Of a DNA stretch of 64,000 nt, positions 51,752 to 60,125 are shown one piece after another (within the stretch, counting starts at the first letter, position 1; each line of letters starts with the position of its first letter). The stretch spans positions 1-64,000 of the forward strand of contig JACQFI010000002.1 of the NCBI GenBank assembly GCA_016200135.1, written 5' to 3'. The position numbers and the translations under genes are program-made. Source of the stretch: Planctomycetota bacterium (lineage in GTDB: Bacteria; Planctomycetota; SZUA-567; H5-PLA8). Under the pieces are notes generated by a model, which saw nothing but the letters and a program-made list of their open reading frames with translations, was not told the DNA's origin and made no database searches.

Positions 51752-53186
51752 GGTCAGGAGATTGCCGCCGTTGACGATGTTGCCGGCCAGCGTCAGCGTT
51801 GCGCCGCCCGTGGTGGCCTGGATCGTTCCGCCGCCAGCGCCGCTTATCGTGATCTGCCGGTCGGCCGAAACCGCCCCACCCGCTTACGCTGACCGTGCCC
51901 GCGCTGATCGTCGTCTGGCCGGTGTACGTATTCGCCGCGTTGGAGAGCGTCAAGGTGCCGGTGCCGGTCTTGGTGAGCCCGCCCGCGCCGCCGATCACCG
52001 AAGAGACCGTGATGGCGGCCGTATTGGCTGCCAGCGTGAGCAGGTTGCCGCCGTTGTCGATGTTTCCGGCCAGCGTCAAAGTGGCGCCGCCTGTGGTGGC
52101 CTGGATCGTTCCGCCGCCAGCGCCGTTTATCGTGATCTGCCGGTCGGTCGAAACCGTCCCACCCGTGTAGGAGAGCGTCGCCGCCGTGGCGCTGCCGAGC
52201 AGGATCGGCGTCCCCGCCGCGGTTGCGCCAAGCGAACTGTTCGCGCCGCCGTTGGCGAGCGTGCCAACGCTGACTGTGCCGGCGCTGATGGTCGTCTGAC
52301 CGGTGTAGGTACTCGCCGCGTTGGAGAGCGTCAGCGTACCGGTGCCGGTCTTGGTGAGGCCGCCCGCGCCACTAATCACCGATGAGACCGTGATGGCCGC
52401 AGTGTTGGCGTCCAATGTCAGTAGATTTCCGCTGTTGTTGATATTGCCCGCCAAGGTCAAAGTGGCCGCGCCGTTCGTGGCCTGAACCGTTCCTCCGCCA
52501 ACGCCATTGACCGTGATCTGCCGGTTGGTGGAGACGGTGCCGCCAGAATAGGTCAACGTGGCTGCTGTGGCGCTGCCGAGCAGAATGGGCGTGGCCGCCG
52601 CAGTCGCGCCAAGCGAACTGTTCGTGCCGCCATTGGCGAGCGTGCCTACGCTGACTGTGCCGGCGCTGATGGTCGTCTGGCCCGTGTAGGTGTTGGCCGC
52701 GTTGGAGAGCGTTAGGGTACTGGTGCCAGTCTTGGTGAGGCCGCCCGCGCCGCTAATTACACTTCCAATTGTCAGAGACCCGCCTGAGATGTTGTAAGTT
52801 GCCGTTGCGGCCATTGAAATGGGGAAATTTACTGTATTGGTGCCAGCGCTGTTTGAAATGCCACTAACGCTTATGGCCACTGAATTGCCGCCTATTGTGT
52901 AGTTACCTCCTGTGAACGAGATTGAATTGAAGTTAGTTCCAGCAAGAAAATTATTTGTATTGGCGAGACGGGCAGCGCCACTTGGAAAAACCAAGTTGTC
53001 TCCAGCGACTGGGGCTGTGCCACCCCAATTGGCTGCCGTGGTCCAGTTACTGTTCCCACCGCCTCCGGTCCATGTTCGCGTCGAAGCCGCGTGCAAAGGA
53101 GATATATTGGCAAACAAAAAAACCAGCCCTATTCCCAATAAGGCTGCGACATGAACACGAAAGAATAGCCCGATCTGCCTTGTCAT
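51507..53186 (-). CDS. N-terminal part of the same giant protein: signal peptide and beta-strand repeats
   Basis: The true N-terminus is a signal peptide (FRVHVAALLGIGLVFLFANISPLHAAS) followed by TWTGGGGNSNWTTAANW. Next come autotransporter-associated beta-strand repeats (GAGGLTKTGTSTLTLSNAAN, TYTGQTTISAGTVSVG) with a 127-residue period. Real coding sequence runs to about 51885. The remaining bases to 51507 are read out of frame and give a basic nonsense tail. AAAGGAA lies only 1-2 bases before the ATG at 53186, so the start is uncertain, and a TTG at 53225 is an alternative. A 98-bp deletion at about 51883 causes the break. Repair of the frame gives one protein of about 2,100 residues. Confidence 0.75.
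   Translation of the reverse strand: MTRQIGLFFRVHVAALLGIGLVFLFANISPLHAASTRTWTGGGGNSNWTTAANWGGTAPVAGDNLVFPSGAARLANTNNFLAGTNFNSISFTGGNYTIGGNSVAISVSGISNSAGTNTVNFPISMAATATYNISGGSLTIGSVISGAGGLTKTGTSTLTLSNAANTYTGQTTISAGTVSVGTLANGGTNSSLGATAAATPILLGSATAATLTYSGGTVSTNRQITVNGVGGGTVQATNGAATLTLAGNINNSGNLLTLDANTAAITVSSVISGAGGLTKTGTGTLTLSNAASTYTGQTTISAGTVSVGTLANGGANSSLGATAAGTPILLGSATAATLSYTGGTVSTDRQITINGAGGGTIQATTGGATLTLAGNIDNGGNLLTLAANTAAITVSSVIGGAGGLTKTGTGTLTLSNAANTYTGQTTISAGTVSVSGWGGFGRPADHDKRRWRRNDPGHHGRRNADAGRQHRQRRQSPDLGRQHGRPHRLIGDRRHGRPDQDGHRHRDPERREHLLGRHDAQCGHAAGGQCDGRWDERHYYQQRRYLGHRRGHHRKQHHF
51618..52800 (-). repeat. 381-bp tandem repeats (127-residue beta-strand repeats)
   Basis: The landmark GCGCTGATSGTCGTCTG starts at 51901, 52282 and 52663, a spacing of exactly 381 bp twice. 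A further copy to the left (51618-51900) matches but is shorter by 98 bp. Copies at 51901-52281 and 52282-52662 are full, and the one from 52663 is partial. The unit is in frame (127 codons), so copy number can vary without frame change except at the damaged copy. Confidence 0.8.
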
Positions 53187-53483
53187 TTCCTTTTGAAAGC
53201 GGACTTCGCTCCCACCCCCACCCAAACGACATGCACGGCGTGTCGTGCAGCTTCAGAATTTTCCAACCAACGAACTATAAGTTGCCTCGTGTATAAAGCA
53301 ACCCAAGTTGTCTCACAATCCTACGTATCGCCTCTACTTGCACGCGTGCATGAGTCATTTTGCATCCATGCTACGTCTTTTTCCCATTCAGATTACATTA
53401 AACGCAAGAGGCTTGCCAACTTAAGGCTTATCCACACCTGAATTTGATGCCCTAAAATTAGCATTTAATTTGGGTAAGCTGTT
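53187..53483. other. AT-rich region upstream of the giant beta-repeat gene
   Basis: About 300 bp with clearly higher AT content than the rest of the window. It holds the upstream region of the beta-repeat gene and the 3' flank of the zinc-ribbon gene. An imperfect hairpin, CCCTAAAATTA with TTTAATTTGGG, lies near 53450-53473 and may end the zinc-ribbon transcript. No promoter is convincing. Confidence 0.35.
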
Positions 53484-54308
53484 TTATCCTGCGCGCATGG
53501 AACGGACAGCCTCACGGGCGTGCATAGCGGGGATTAAGTTGGAGCAATCCGCCAGTGCGGCCACAAAGAACTGGTCCGCGCGAACCAGATCCCCGCAGCG
53601 CAGGCAGGTCAGACCGCAGTTGTATTTGATTCCCGCCGAGACGGGCACGCGTTGAAGAATGGCCTGGTAGTGGCCCAGCGCCGGTTCGAGCTGCTTCCGA
53701 TGTGAGAGCGTGTTGGCTTCGTCGAGTCCTTTGAACGCCGTCGCGAAGCGCGCGCCGCCGAGGTAGGCCCAGAGCACCTGCAGAAGACCTAGGGGCGCCG
53801 GCACCAGCGTGAGCAGGTTCTTGAAGAAGTAGCCCCGGGCATGCGGGCGCACGCAGGCGTGGCAGCACTCGACCGAACCGAAGCTGCGCACGATTGCGAC
53901 CACGAAGAACGCAACGTAGCCCACGCGGAAGGTCTGCGGCGCGGCGTAGAGCTTGCAGACGGGGCAGAGCCGGTAGTGGGCCTCGTCTCTGGGAGGCTGC
54001 GGCGCTCCGCCTGGACGCGTGGCCAGCGCCTGGCAGTGCGGGCAGTAGATCTGCGCCGTCGCGGGCAGGCCGCTGATTTCCACGGCCGCGCCGCAGTGCG
54101 GGCACTGTTCGGCGCGATACGCCGCGGCGTGGCCGCATTTTGCGAGTTCGTGGTAGCGCGCTTCAGCGGCCTTGTGCGTGTGCGCCACGCCCGCCTGGAT
54201 GCCCTTGCGGCGCGCGCGCGCCTGGTTCCCGTACCAGAACGAGAAGCCGAGCAATCCCAAGAAGAAGATCGCGCTCCACACCAGGACCAGAACCGCAACC
54301 AGAGCCAT
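53484..54308 (-). CDS. Membrane protein with zinc-ribbon motifs and TPR-like end
   Basis: A 274-residue protein. An N-terminal membrane helix (residues 3-25, VAVLVLVWSAIFFLGLLGFSFWY) is followed by three CxxC pairs (CPHCGAAVEI, CPHCQALATR, CPVCKLYAAP) and a CCHAC pair, suggesting two zinc-ribbon modules. Further hydrophobic stretches come near GYVAFFVVAIVRSF and NLLTLVPAPLGLLQVLWAYLGG. The last 90 residues read like TPR helices (HRKQLEPALGHYQAILQRVP, CLRCGDLVRADQFFVAALAD). AGGAG precedes the start at 54308. No family was recognised. It may be a membrane-associated scaffold or regulator. Confidence 0.7.
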   Translation of the reverse strand: MALVAVLVLVWSAIFFLGLLGFSFWYGNQARARRKGIQAGVAHTHKAAEARYHELAKCGHAAAYRAEQCPHCGAAVEISGLPATAQIYCPHCQALATRPGGAPQPPRDEAHYRLCPVCKLYAAPQTFRVGYVAFFVVAIVRSFGSVECCHACVRPHARGYFFKNLLTLVPAPLGLLQVLWAYLGGARFATAFKGLDEANTLSHRKQLEPALGHYQAILQRVPVSAGIKYNCGLTCLRCGDLVRADQFFVAALADCSNLIPAMHAREAVRSMRAG

Positions 54309-54707
54309 GGCCGTTCTCCTCGCTTCGTTCCAGCCCGCTCGCGGCAGGCGCGAAGTTCCGGAAAAGCATGGCCCGTACCGCTCGCGAATTTCGTTGGCTG
54401 GTTGAACACCGGCATGCTTCCACCCAGTCGCGCAGGCCAGCGCAACCTGCTGGACCGCCTGAAGGTTGAGGGATCAGCAAGGGCATGGAATTTTTCGCGC
54501 AGCTTGAAGCGCGTAAACACAAGTTTGAAGCGGCGAAACCCTCCGGAATCCGGAAGGTCTGCGGAATCCGCCGCGACATCCGCCGAGGCCGAATCCTTAA
54601 CTCGTTGAAGAATGGCCCGTTGCGGTTCCGTGCATTTGGCCGGGCGCTTGCCATGAGTAGGTTCGTGTGCAGCGAACACGAGCGAGAAAAACGGGGAGGG
54701 ATCACCG
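54309..54707. other. Divergent gap of about 400 bp, no feature seen
   Basis: It separates the zinc-ribbon gene (minus) from the small membrane protein gene (plus). Several antisense open frames cross it but have no ribosome-binding site and low-complexity composition. An inverted word TCCGGAATCCGGA (54542-54554) resembles one at 63251-63263 upstream of the last gene. Confidence 0.4.
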
Positions 54708-55082
54708 ATGATCAAGCAGATTCAGATGGGTCTGGTGGCGCTGGTGCTGCTCGGCTGCGCGGTCTCCACGCATGCCGCCGAAGAGCTCGCGCCGGACGCC
54801 AAGACGGCCGCCGAGATCAAGCCGGGCGAGAAGGATCCGGCCGTCGTAAAGCTGGAGGAAGAGGCCAAGCAGCCATGGCGTGACCGGATGATGGAAGAAG
54901 CCCACCGGGGGCACATCGCCGCCGCGAACCGTAAGTGTCTGTTCGGCCTCGGCGCTTTGGCCGCCGCCGCCGTCCTGTTCTTCTGGCTGATCAAGAGCCG
55001 CTGGGCGCGCGTCGCGATCGTAGTGGCGTCTCTAGGGACGGCGTGCCTGTGGGTGTCGTACTGGAGCTCGCTCGTCTTCTGA
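54708..55082 (+). CDS. Small membrane protein, possible lipoprotein
   Basis: A 124-residue protein with a signal peptide whose end, LVALVLLGC, matches a lipobox (Leu-Leu-Gly-Cys17). A signal-peptidase-I cut after THAA is the alternative. A charged stretch (residues 25-75, KTAAEIKPGEKDPAVVKLEEEA) precedes two short membrane helices (FGLGALAAAAVLFFWLI and VAIVVASLGTACLWVSYW). GGGAGGGATC upstream supports the start. No family was recognised. It converges with the kinase gene, 21 bp apart. Confidence 0.6.
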   Translation: MIKQIQMGLVALVLLGCAVSTHAAEELAPDAKTAAEIKPGEKDPAVVKLEEEAKQPWRDRMMEEAHRGHIAAANRKCLFGLGALAAAAVLFFWLIKSRWARVAIVVASLGTACLWVSYWSSLVF

Positions 55083-55103
55083 GCCGGCCAGCGTCGAGAG
55101 CGG

Positions 55104-57851
55104 CTAAGGCCGTTTCGGATCGTCGGTGGGAATCTTGAGCAGGCGGATCATGTTGTCGTGCGCTTCCTGCAGGCCCAGCTTGGCGGCTTTCTCATACCAC
55201 GAGACCGCCACGTCGCGGTCCCTTTGCACGCCCAGTCCTTTCTCGTAGTGGTAGCCCAGGCAGTTCATGCCCATGGCATCATTCTTCTCGGCCGCCCGGC
55301 GGAACCAGTCCACGGCGGCATTGTAGTCGACGGCCACCCCAATGCCGGAGCCGTAGATCTTCCCGACTTCCGTCATGGAGGGCGCGTGGCCCTGGTTGGC
55401 TCCGAACTGAAACCACTGCAGCGCCTTGGTGCGGTCCACCGCCACGCCGTCGCCTTTGGCATAAGCCGATCCCAGCGAGAACGCCGCGCCCGTATAACCC
55501 GCGCGTGCAGCCTTCTCGAGCCACGAGATGCCCAGCGCCGGGTTGCGCTCGGTGCCCAGCCCTTGCAGGTTCATGATGCCCATGTTGAACATGCCGTTGG
55601 CCGAGCCGTTCGCCGCGGCCTTGGCGTACCAGCCCACCGCGGTCTTGTAATCCTGCGCCGCGCCGGTGCCCGTGCCGAACATGTAGCCCAGCAGGTTCTG
55701 GGCTTCAGCGTTGTTCTGTTCGGCGGCCTTGAGCGCCCAGGCGGACGCCTGCGCGAAATCGCGCGCCACGCCCTTGCCGTCGAAGTACAGGTTGGCCAGG
55801 GCGTACTGCGCGCCCGGATGTCCGGCCTCGGCGGCGTTGCGGTATTCGGTAAAGGCCAGGGCCAGATCGTTGTTCCAGTAGGCCTGTTCGCCGCGCTGAA
55901 ACGCCGCCGCGGCGGCCTGGCCCGCCGCGGAACTCGGGTCGAAGGTCTTGCGCTGCAAGCGCGCCACGGCGTCCTTGGCTTCCTTGAACCCGGCGCTCGC
56001 GGCTTTCTGATACCACTCGAGCGCGCGGGCGGGATCCTTCGTCAACCCGACCCCGTTCTCGTACAGCACGCCCAGGTTGAACTGCGCCACGGCAATATTC
56101 TGATTGGCCGCGCGCGCGATGTACGAGGCGCCCTTCACCGGGTCCGCAGCCACGCCTTCGCCTTTCCAGTACATCCAGCCGACGTACGACTGCGCGCCCG
56201 GGTGGTTCTTGTCCGCGGCCTTCAGCAGGGATGGTAAAGCCATGGCCTTGTTCGACCCGACGCCGATCCCGTCGTAGAAGAACCTGCCGTAATTGTAGAG
56301 CCCGTACATGTTGTCGCTTTCGGCGGCCTTGCGATAGAAATCCAGGGCGCGCGTGTAGTCCTTGCGCTTTTCGCACAGCACGCCCAATTCGTTCTGCGCG
56401 CCCGCGTGATTCTGCCCGGCCGCATCCATCCACAAGCGCTCGGCCTCGCTGGTATCGGCAGTGGTTCCTTCGCCCAATAAATACATGAGGCCGAGCTGGT
56501 AGCGGGCCTCCGCATGGCCCGCTTCGGCCGCGCGCTTCAGGTACGGGAGCGCGCTGGTGGAGTCCTTGGTCTCGCGGAACTGCTTCCCGAGTTCGAACGC
56601 GGCGCTTGCGACCAGTTCCTGCGCGCGGGTGCGCTTCGGATGGTCCGCGGGGGCATCGGCGAGCGTCCGGTCGAGCGCCTCCAGGACGGCGTTCCAATCT
56701 TTCTGGCCGGCCTTGGTTTCGGCGTCTTTCACGGCCGCGCTCAAGGGGTCGGCCCGCAACACGTACCACGCCGCGACGCCCACGCCCGAGACGCCCACGA
56801 GAAACAGGAAGACCACCGCAAGGACCATGATCACCGGCAGGCGCGAGGCCGGCTTGGCGGGCTGCGAAAAGGGCAGCGGCGGCGGCAGAGGACCCGGGCG
56901 CGGGTCGTTCGGTATGGTGCCCGGCAGCGTCCCCGCGCTCTGGCGCATCGCTTCAATCAGGCGGCGGCAGTTCGGATGGCGCTGCCGGCGGTCGAGATGG
57001 AACGCGGTCTTGAGCGCCTGCCACTGCGACGCGTTCAAGCCCGGAACCGGCGTTGGTTCGGGATGCAGCACCTTCTCGGTGATCTCCTCCACCGAATCGC
57101 ATTCGAACGGACGGCGTCCGGAGAGCATCTCGTAAAGGATTACCGCCAGGGCCCATTGGTCCACGCCGCGGGTGAGCGTCCCCGCCGTGTACTGTTCGGG
57201 GGCCATGTAGAGCAGCGTACCGGCGAGGCGGTTGCGCGCATCGCGCCGGTTGGGGTCGATGGACATGCCCGTCAGCGTGGTCTGGATCTCCGCCGCGAGC
57301 CCGAAGTCCACCAGCCGCACGGTAAGCGAACCCGTGGACGAGCCGGGGCGTTCCTCGACCATCACGTTCGCCGGTTTCAGGTCGCGATGCAGGATGCCCT
57401 TGGGGCGTCCTTGCGAGTCCACGCTGATCGGAAGGTCGTGCGCGTAATCCAGCGCCTCCGCGATCTGCCCCGCGATCGTAAGCGCCTTTTCCAGCGGCAG
57501 CGGCGCGCCGGGACCGCCGCGCGCCTGGCGTTCTTTGGCGATCCAGTCGGCCAGCGTGATGCCGCGCACCAGATCCATCAGCACCAGCAGATGGCCGCTC
57601 TGCGGATCGAATTCCAGATGGCGCGTCGTGGCAATGTTGGGATGCGAGAGCCGGCTGACCAGCGCAAAGTTGGAGCGCACGGCTTCCATCTGCGCCACGC
57701 CGAAGGCCTTCTCCGGCGGAATGCGTTTGAGCGCGTACGAGATGCCGCTGTAACGGTCGCGGACCTCGAGCACTTCGCCCATCGCCCCCTGCCCGAGCAC
57801 GTGGACGAACTCGTAGCGGTTGAGCAGAAGCTGGCCGGGCTGGAGGTCCAT
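55104..57851 (-). CDS. Serine/threonine protein kinase with Sel1 repeats
   Basis: A 915-residue receptor-like kinase. The N-terminal kinase domain is complete: GQGAMGEV (residues 20-27), ATP-lysine Lys42 (YALKRI), HRDLKPANV (155-163), DFG (182-184) and APE. A Pro-rich juxtamembrane region leads to a membrane helix (about 339-364, VIMVLAVVFLFLVGVSGVGVAA). The outer part (about 400-905) is an array of Sel1-type repeats (AEAGHAEARYQLGLMYLLGEG, AANQNIAVAQFNLGVLYENGVG). Such kinases phosphorylate threonines read by FHA domains. The two FHA proteins sit divergently next to it, making them likely partners. Confidence 0.9.
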   Translation of the reverse strand: MDLQPGQLLLNRYEFVHVLGQGAMGEVLEVRDRYSGISYALKRIPPEKAFGVAQMEAVRSNFALVSRLSHPNIATTRHLEFDPQSGHLLVLMDLVRGITLADWIAKERQARGGPGAPLPLEKALTIAGQIAEALDYAHDLPISVDSQGRPKGILHRDLKPANVMVEERPGSSTGSLTVRLVDFGLAAEIQTTLTGMSIDPNRRDARNRLAGTLLYMAPEQYTAGTLTRGVDQWALAVILYEMLSGRRPFECDSVEEITEKVLHPEPTPVPGLNASQWQALKTAFHLDRRQRHPNCRRLIEAMRQSAGTLPGTIPNDPRPGPLPPPLPFSQPAKPASRLPVIMVLAVVFLFLVGVSGVGVAAWYVLRADPLSAAVKDAETKAGQKDWNAVLEALDRTLADAPADHPKRTRAQELVASAAFELGKQFRETKDSTSALPYLKRAAEAGHAEARYQLGLMYLLGEGTTADTSEAERLWMDAAGQNHAGAQNELGVLCEKRKDYTRALDFYRKAAESDNMYGLYNYGRFFYDGIGVGSNKAMALPSLLKAADKNHPGAQSYVGWMYWKGEGVAADPVKGASYIARAANQNIAVAQFNLGVLYENGVGLTKDPARALEWYQKAASAGFKEAKDAVARLQRKTFDPSSAAGQAAAAAFQRGEQAYWNNDLALAFTEYRNAAEAGHPGAQYALANLYFDGKGVARDFAQASAWALKAAEQNNAEAQNLLGYMFGTGTGAAQDYKTAVGWYAKAAANGSANGMFNMGIMNLQGLGTERNPALGISWLEKAARAGYTGAAFSLGSAYAKGDGVAVDRTKALQWFQFGANQGHAPSMTEVGKIYGSGIGVAVDYNAAVDWFRRAAEKNDAMGMNCLGYHYEKGLGVQRDRDVAVSWYEKAAKLGLQEAHDNMIRLLKIPTDDPKRP

Positions 57852-58173
57852 AGATACCCATTACCATCGCGGGAGCACGTGCATGCGCTCTTCGATTCTA
57901 GCGTATAGACTTCTCATCCGGACTTTTCAATGCGGATAAACGCGGGATGGGTGCCGGCCGGTGCGGCTCTCCGAAATCCGGTGCCCCCTTGATCCCCGGC
58001 CGCGAGCCGATCCCGCACGCGTCCATAAGCCCATTACAGGCGGCACCTTCCGGTTATGGTTCGGCTGGCACGTCTTTCGATGGGTAAGCTGGAGACGCAT
58101 AAGTTGACAGCATCCTTGAACAACGCGCGGGACATTTGCATAATCGCACGCTCGCAGAAAAAGGAATCGAGCC
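57852..58173. promoter_or_regulatory. Divergent control region of the kinase and FHA genes
   Basis: A 322-bp gap that must hold promoters for both the kinase (minus) and the FHA-protease gene (plus). I see no clear sigma70 pair. A sigma54 site would fit the activator downstream, but no GG-N10-GC match could be assigned with confidence. AAGGAATCGAGCC serves as the FHA gene's ribosome-binding site. Confidence 0.3.
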
Positions 58174-60084
58174 ATGAAATGGAAACTGACGTGCCGCCGG
58201 GGTGCGTACGCGGGCCAGACCTTCGCCTTCGAGACCGCGCAGGTCACGGTCGGCCGCGCCTCCACCAACACCTTGGCGCTCGATCCCGAGAAAGAACCGC
58301 GCGTCAGCGGGGTGCACTGCTCGTTTTTCGAGGAAGACCGCAAGCTTCTGGTCAAAGACAGCGGCAGCACCAACGGAACCCTTGTGGACGGCGTGAAGAT
58401 CCAGTCCGCCGTGCCTGTGTACCAGGGGTCGCTGATCTCGCTGGGCGAAAAAGGTCCCGAGTTCGCCGTCGAGTGCGATTTCCTCCCGCCCCTGAACAAG
58501 ACCATGGAGAACACGCAGCCCAGCGGCGGGAAGGTCCCGCCGCCGCTTCCGCCGCAACCGCCCGCAGTGGCGCCGCCCAAGCCGCACGCGCCTCCGCCGC
58601 TGCCGCCCGGCCCCGCGGACGCCGCGCCCAAGCCTTTCGTGGTCGCGCCACTCGCACCGCAGCCGCCCGTGGCTCCGGCGCCCGGTAAAGGACCTGCGCT
58701 GCTTAAACTCGTCTGCAGGTCGGGCGCGCTTGCGGGCAAGACCTACGAGTTCACCCGCGACTCGGTGAGCGTCGGGCGCGGCGAGTCCAACAACCTGCGC
58801 CTGGACGCCTTCCAGGACCAGGCCGCGAGCACCCACCACTGCGAGATCGCGTGGAAGAACGGCGCGTACGTCGTGCGCGACAAAGAGAGCCGCAACGGCA
58901 CTTACATCAACGGGCAGAAGATCGGCGCCGAAGCGCCTCTGCCTACCGGCGCGGTGCTGCGCCTGGGCGAGAAAGGCCCCGAGTTCATGGCCACCTACGG
59001 AACTGCCTCCGCGGCCGATGCTCGGCCCGCCGGCGGTGCGGTTCCTGCCGCCAAGCAGGGCATCGGGCTGATGACGCTCGAAGGCAAACTGAACGAGGCC
59101 AAGAAGCAGGTCAGCCGGGACTACCGCTGGAAACTTGGGGTAGTGGTGCTGGGCATGCTCTTCCTGCTTTTCGCCGGCGGCGGCATCGCGCTCTGGCAAT
59201 GGGAGAAAGTCCAGGAGAAGCAGCGCCAGCAGGAAGCGGAAGTCGAGCGCCTGAAGAACGAGCAGGTCGACTTCGGGCGGGTCTCCGCCAAGGCGAGCGG
59301 CGCCATTTACGGCGTGTACATCTGCGAGCCGATGGGCGGGAATCTCGTCCGCTGGGCCTTTGCGGGCACCGCGTTCGCCATCAACGCCAACCTGCACCTG
59401 CTCGGCACGAACTCGCACGTGGGCAATATCGTGAACATGCCGGGCTTTGCGAACAAATACCTGGTCGTCGTGCGCAGCGGCGACCCGAAGCACATGTATC
59501 GCGTCCGCCGCAGCATCCTGCACCCGGAGTACCAGGCGGGAGAGAACGGCGGCGCGGTGGACTGTCCCGACGTGGCGCTGCTTCAAACCGAGGTGGCGAC
59601 CATTGCCGGCGAGAACCTGCCTTTCCCGGAGGTCCTCGAGGCGGAGGATCCGTCCACGCGCAATAAACTGGTCATGCCCGGTGCGCCGGTGTGCCTGATT
59701 GGATATCCGGGCGAGTACGCGCAGTCCTACCTGGACCTGGAGAAGGCCGCTAACGTGGCCAAGCTGGTCTCGGGCTCTGTGAGCGCCCTCGTGAAATTCA
59801 ACCAGGGTATGGCCAACGGCGCTAACTACGACGAGCTCCAGCACACCTGCCAGACCTCGGGCGGCAACTCGGGCAGCCCCGTACTGGACCGCAACGGCAA
59901 GGTCGTCGCGCTGCACTTCTCGGGCATCTCGCAGCGCGTCGCCACCATCACAGAAGGCGAAGACGGCAAGAAGGTCATCGGAGAAGTCCAAGTGAGCGGC
60001 AGCGCTATCCGCACCTCGGTGAACGTGAAGTACCTCGTGGATCTGGTCCAGAAAGAGTTCGGCTCGGCCGCTTGGGGAAACTAA
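58174..60084 (+). CDS. FHA-FHA-transmembrane-trypsin-like protease
   Basis: A 636-residue protein. The first FHA domain (residues about 1-100) has Gly27-Arg28, SGVHC (45-49) and SGSTNGT (63-69). After a Pro-rich linker, the second FHA (about 175-275) has VGRGESN, STHHCE and ESRNGTYING. A membrane helix (about 321-341) leads to a trypsin-like serine protease domain: His415 (GTNSHVGN), Asp466 (DCPDVALL), Ser566 (SGGNSGSPVL). With two cytosolic phosphothreonine readers and an external protease, it can convert kinase signalling to proteolysis outside the inner membrane. All three catalytic residues are present, so activity is likely. Confidence 0.88.
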   Translation: MKWKLTCRRGAYAGQTFAFETAQVTVGRASTNTLALDPEKEPRVSGVHCSFFEEDRKLLVKDSGSTNGTLVDGVKIQSAVPVYQGSLISLGEKGPEFAVECDFLPPLNKTMENTQPSGGKVPPPLPPQPPAVAPPKPHAPPPLPPGPADAAPKPFVVAPLAPQPPVAPAPGKGPALLKLVCRSGALAGKTYEFTRDSVSVGRGESNNLRLDAFQDQAASTHHCEIAWKNGAYVVRDKESRNGTYINGQKIGAEAPLPTGAVLRLGEKGPEFMATYGTASAADARPAGGAVPAAKQGIGLMTLEGKLNEAKKQVSRDYRWKLGVVVLGMLFLLFAGGGIALWQWEKVQEKQRQQEAEVERLKNEQVDFGRVSAKASGAIYGVYICEPMGGNLVRWAFAGTAFAINANLHLLGTNSHVGNIVNMPGFANKYLVVVRSGDPKHMYRVRRSILHPEYQAGENGGAVDCPDVALLQTEVATIAGENLPFPEVLEAEDPSTRNKLVMPGAPVCLIGYPGEYAQSYLDLEKAANVAKLVSGSVSALVKFNQGMANGANYDELQHTCQTSGGNSGSPVLDRNGKVVALHFSGISQRVATITEGEDGKKVIGEVQVSGSAIRTSVNVKYLVDLVQKEFGSAAWGN

Positions 60085-60125
60085 GCGCTGGCTGGACGCG
60101 AATACGTCCGCTAATATGCGCGGCC

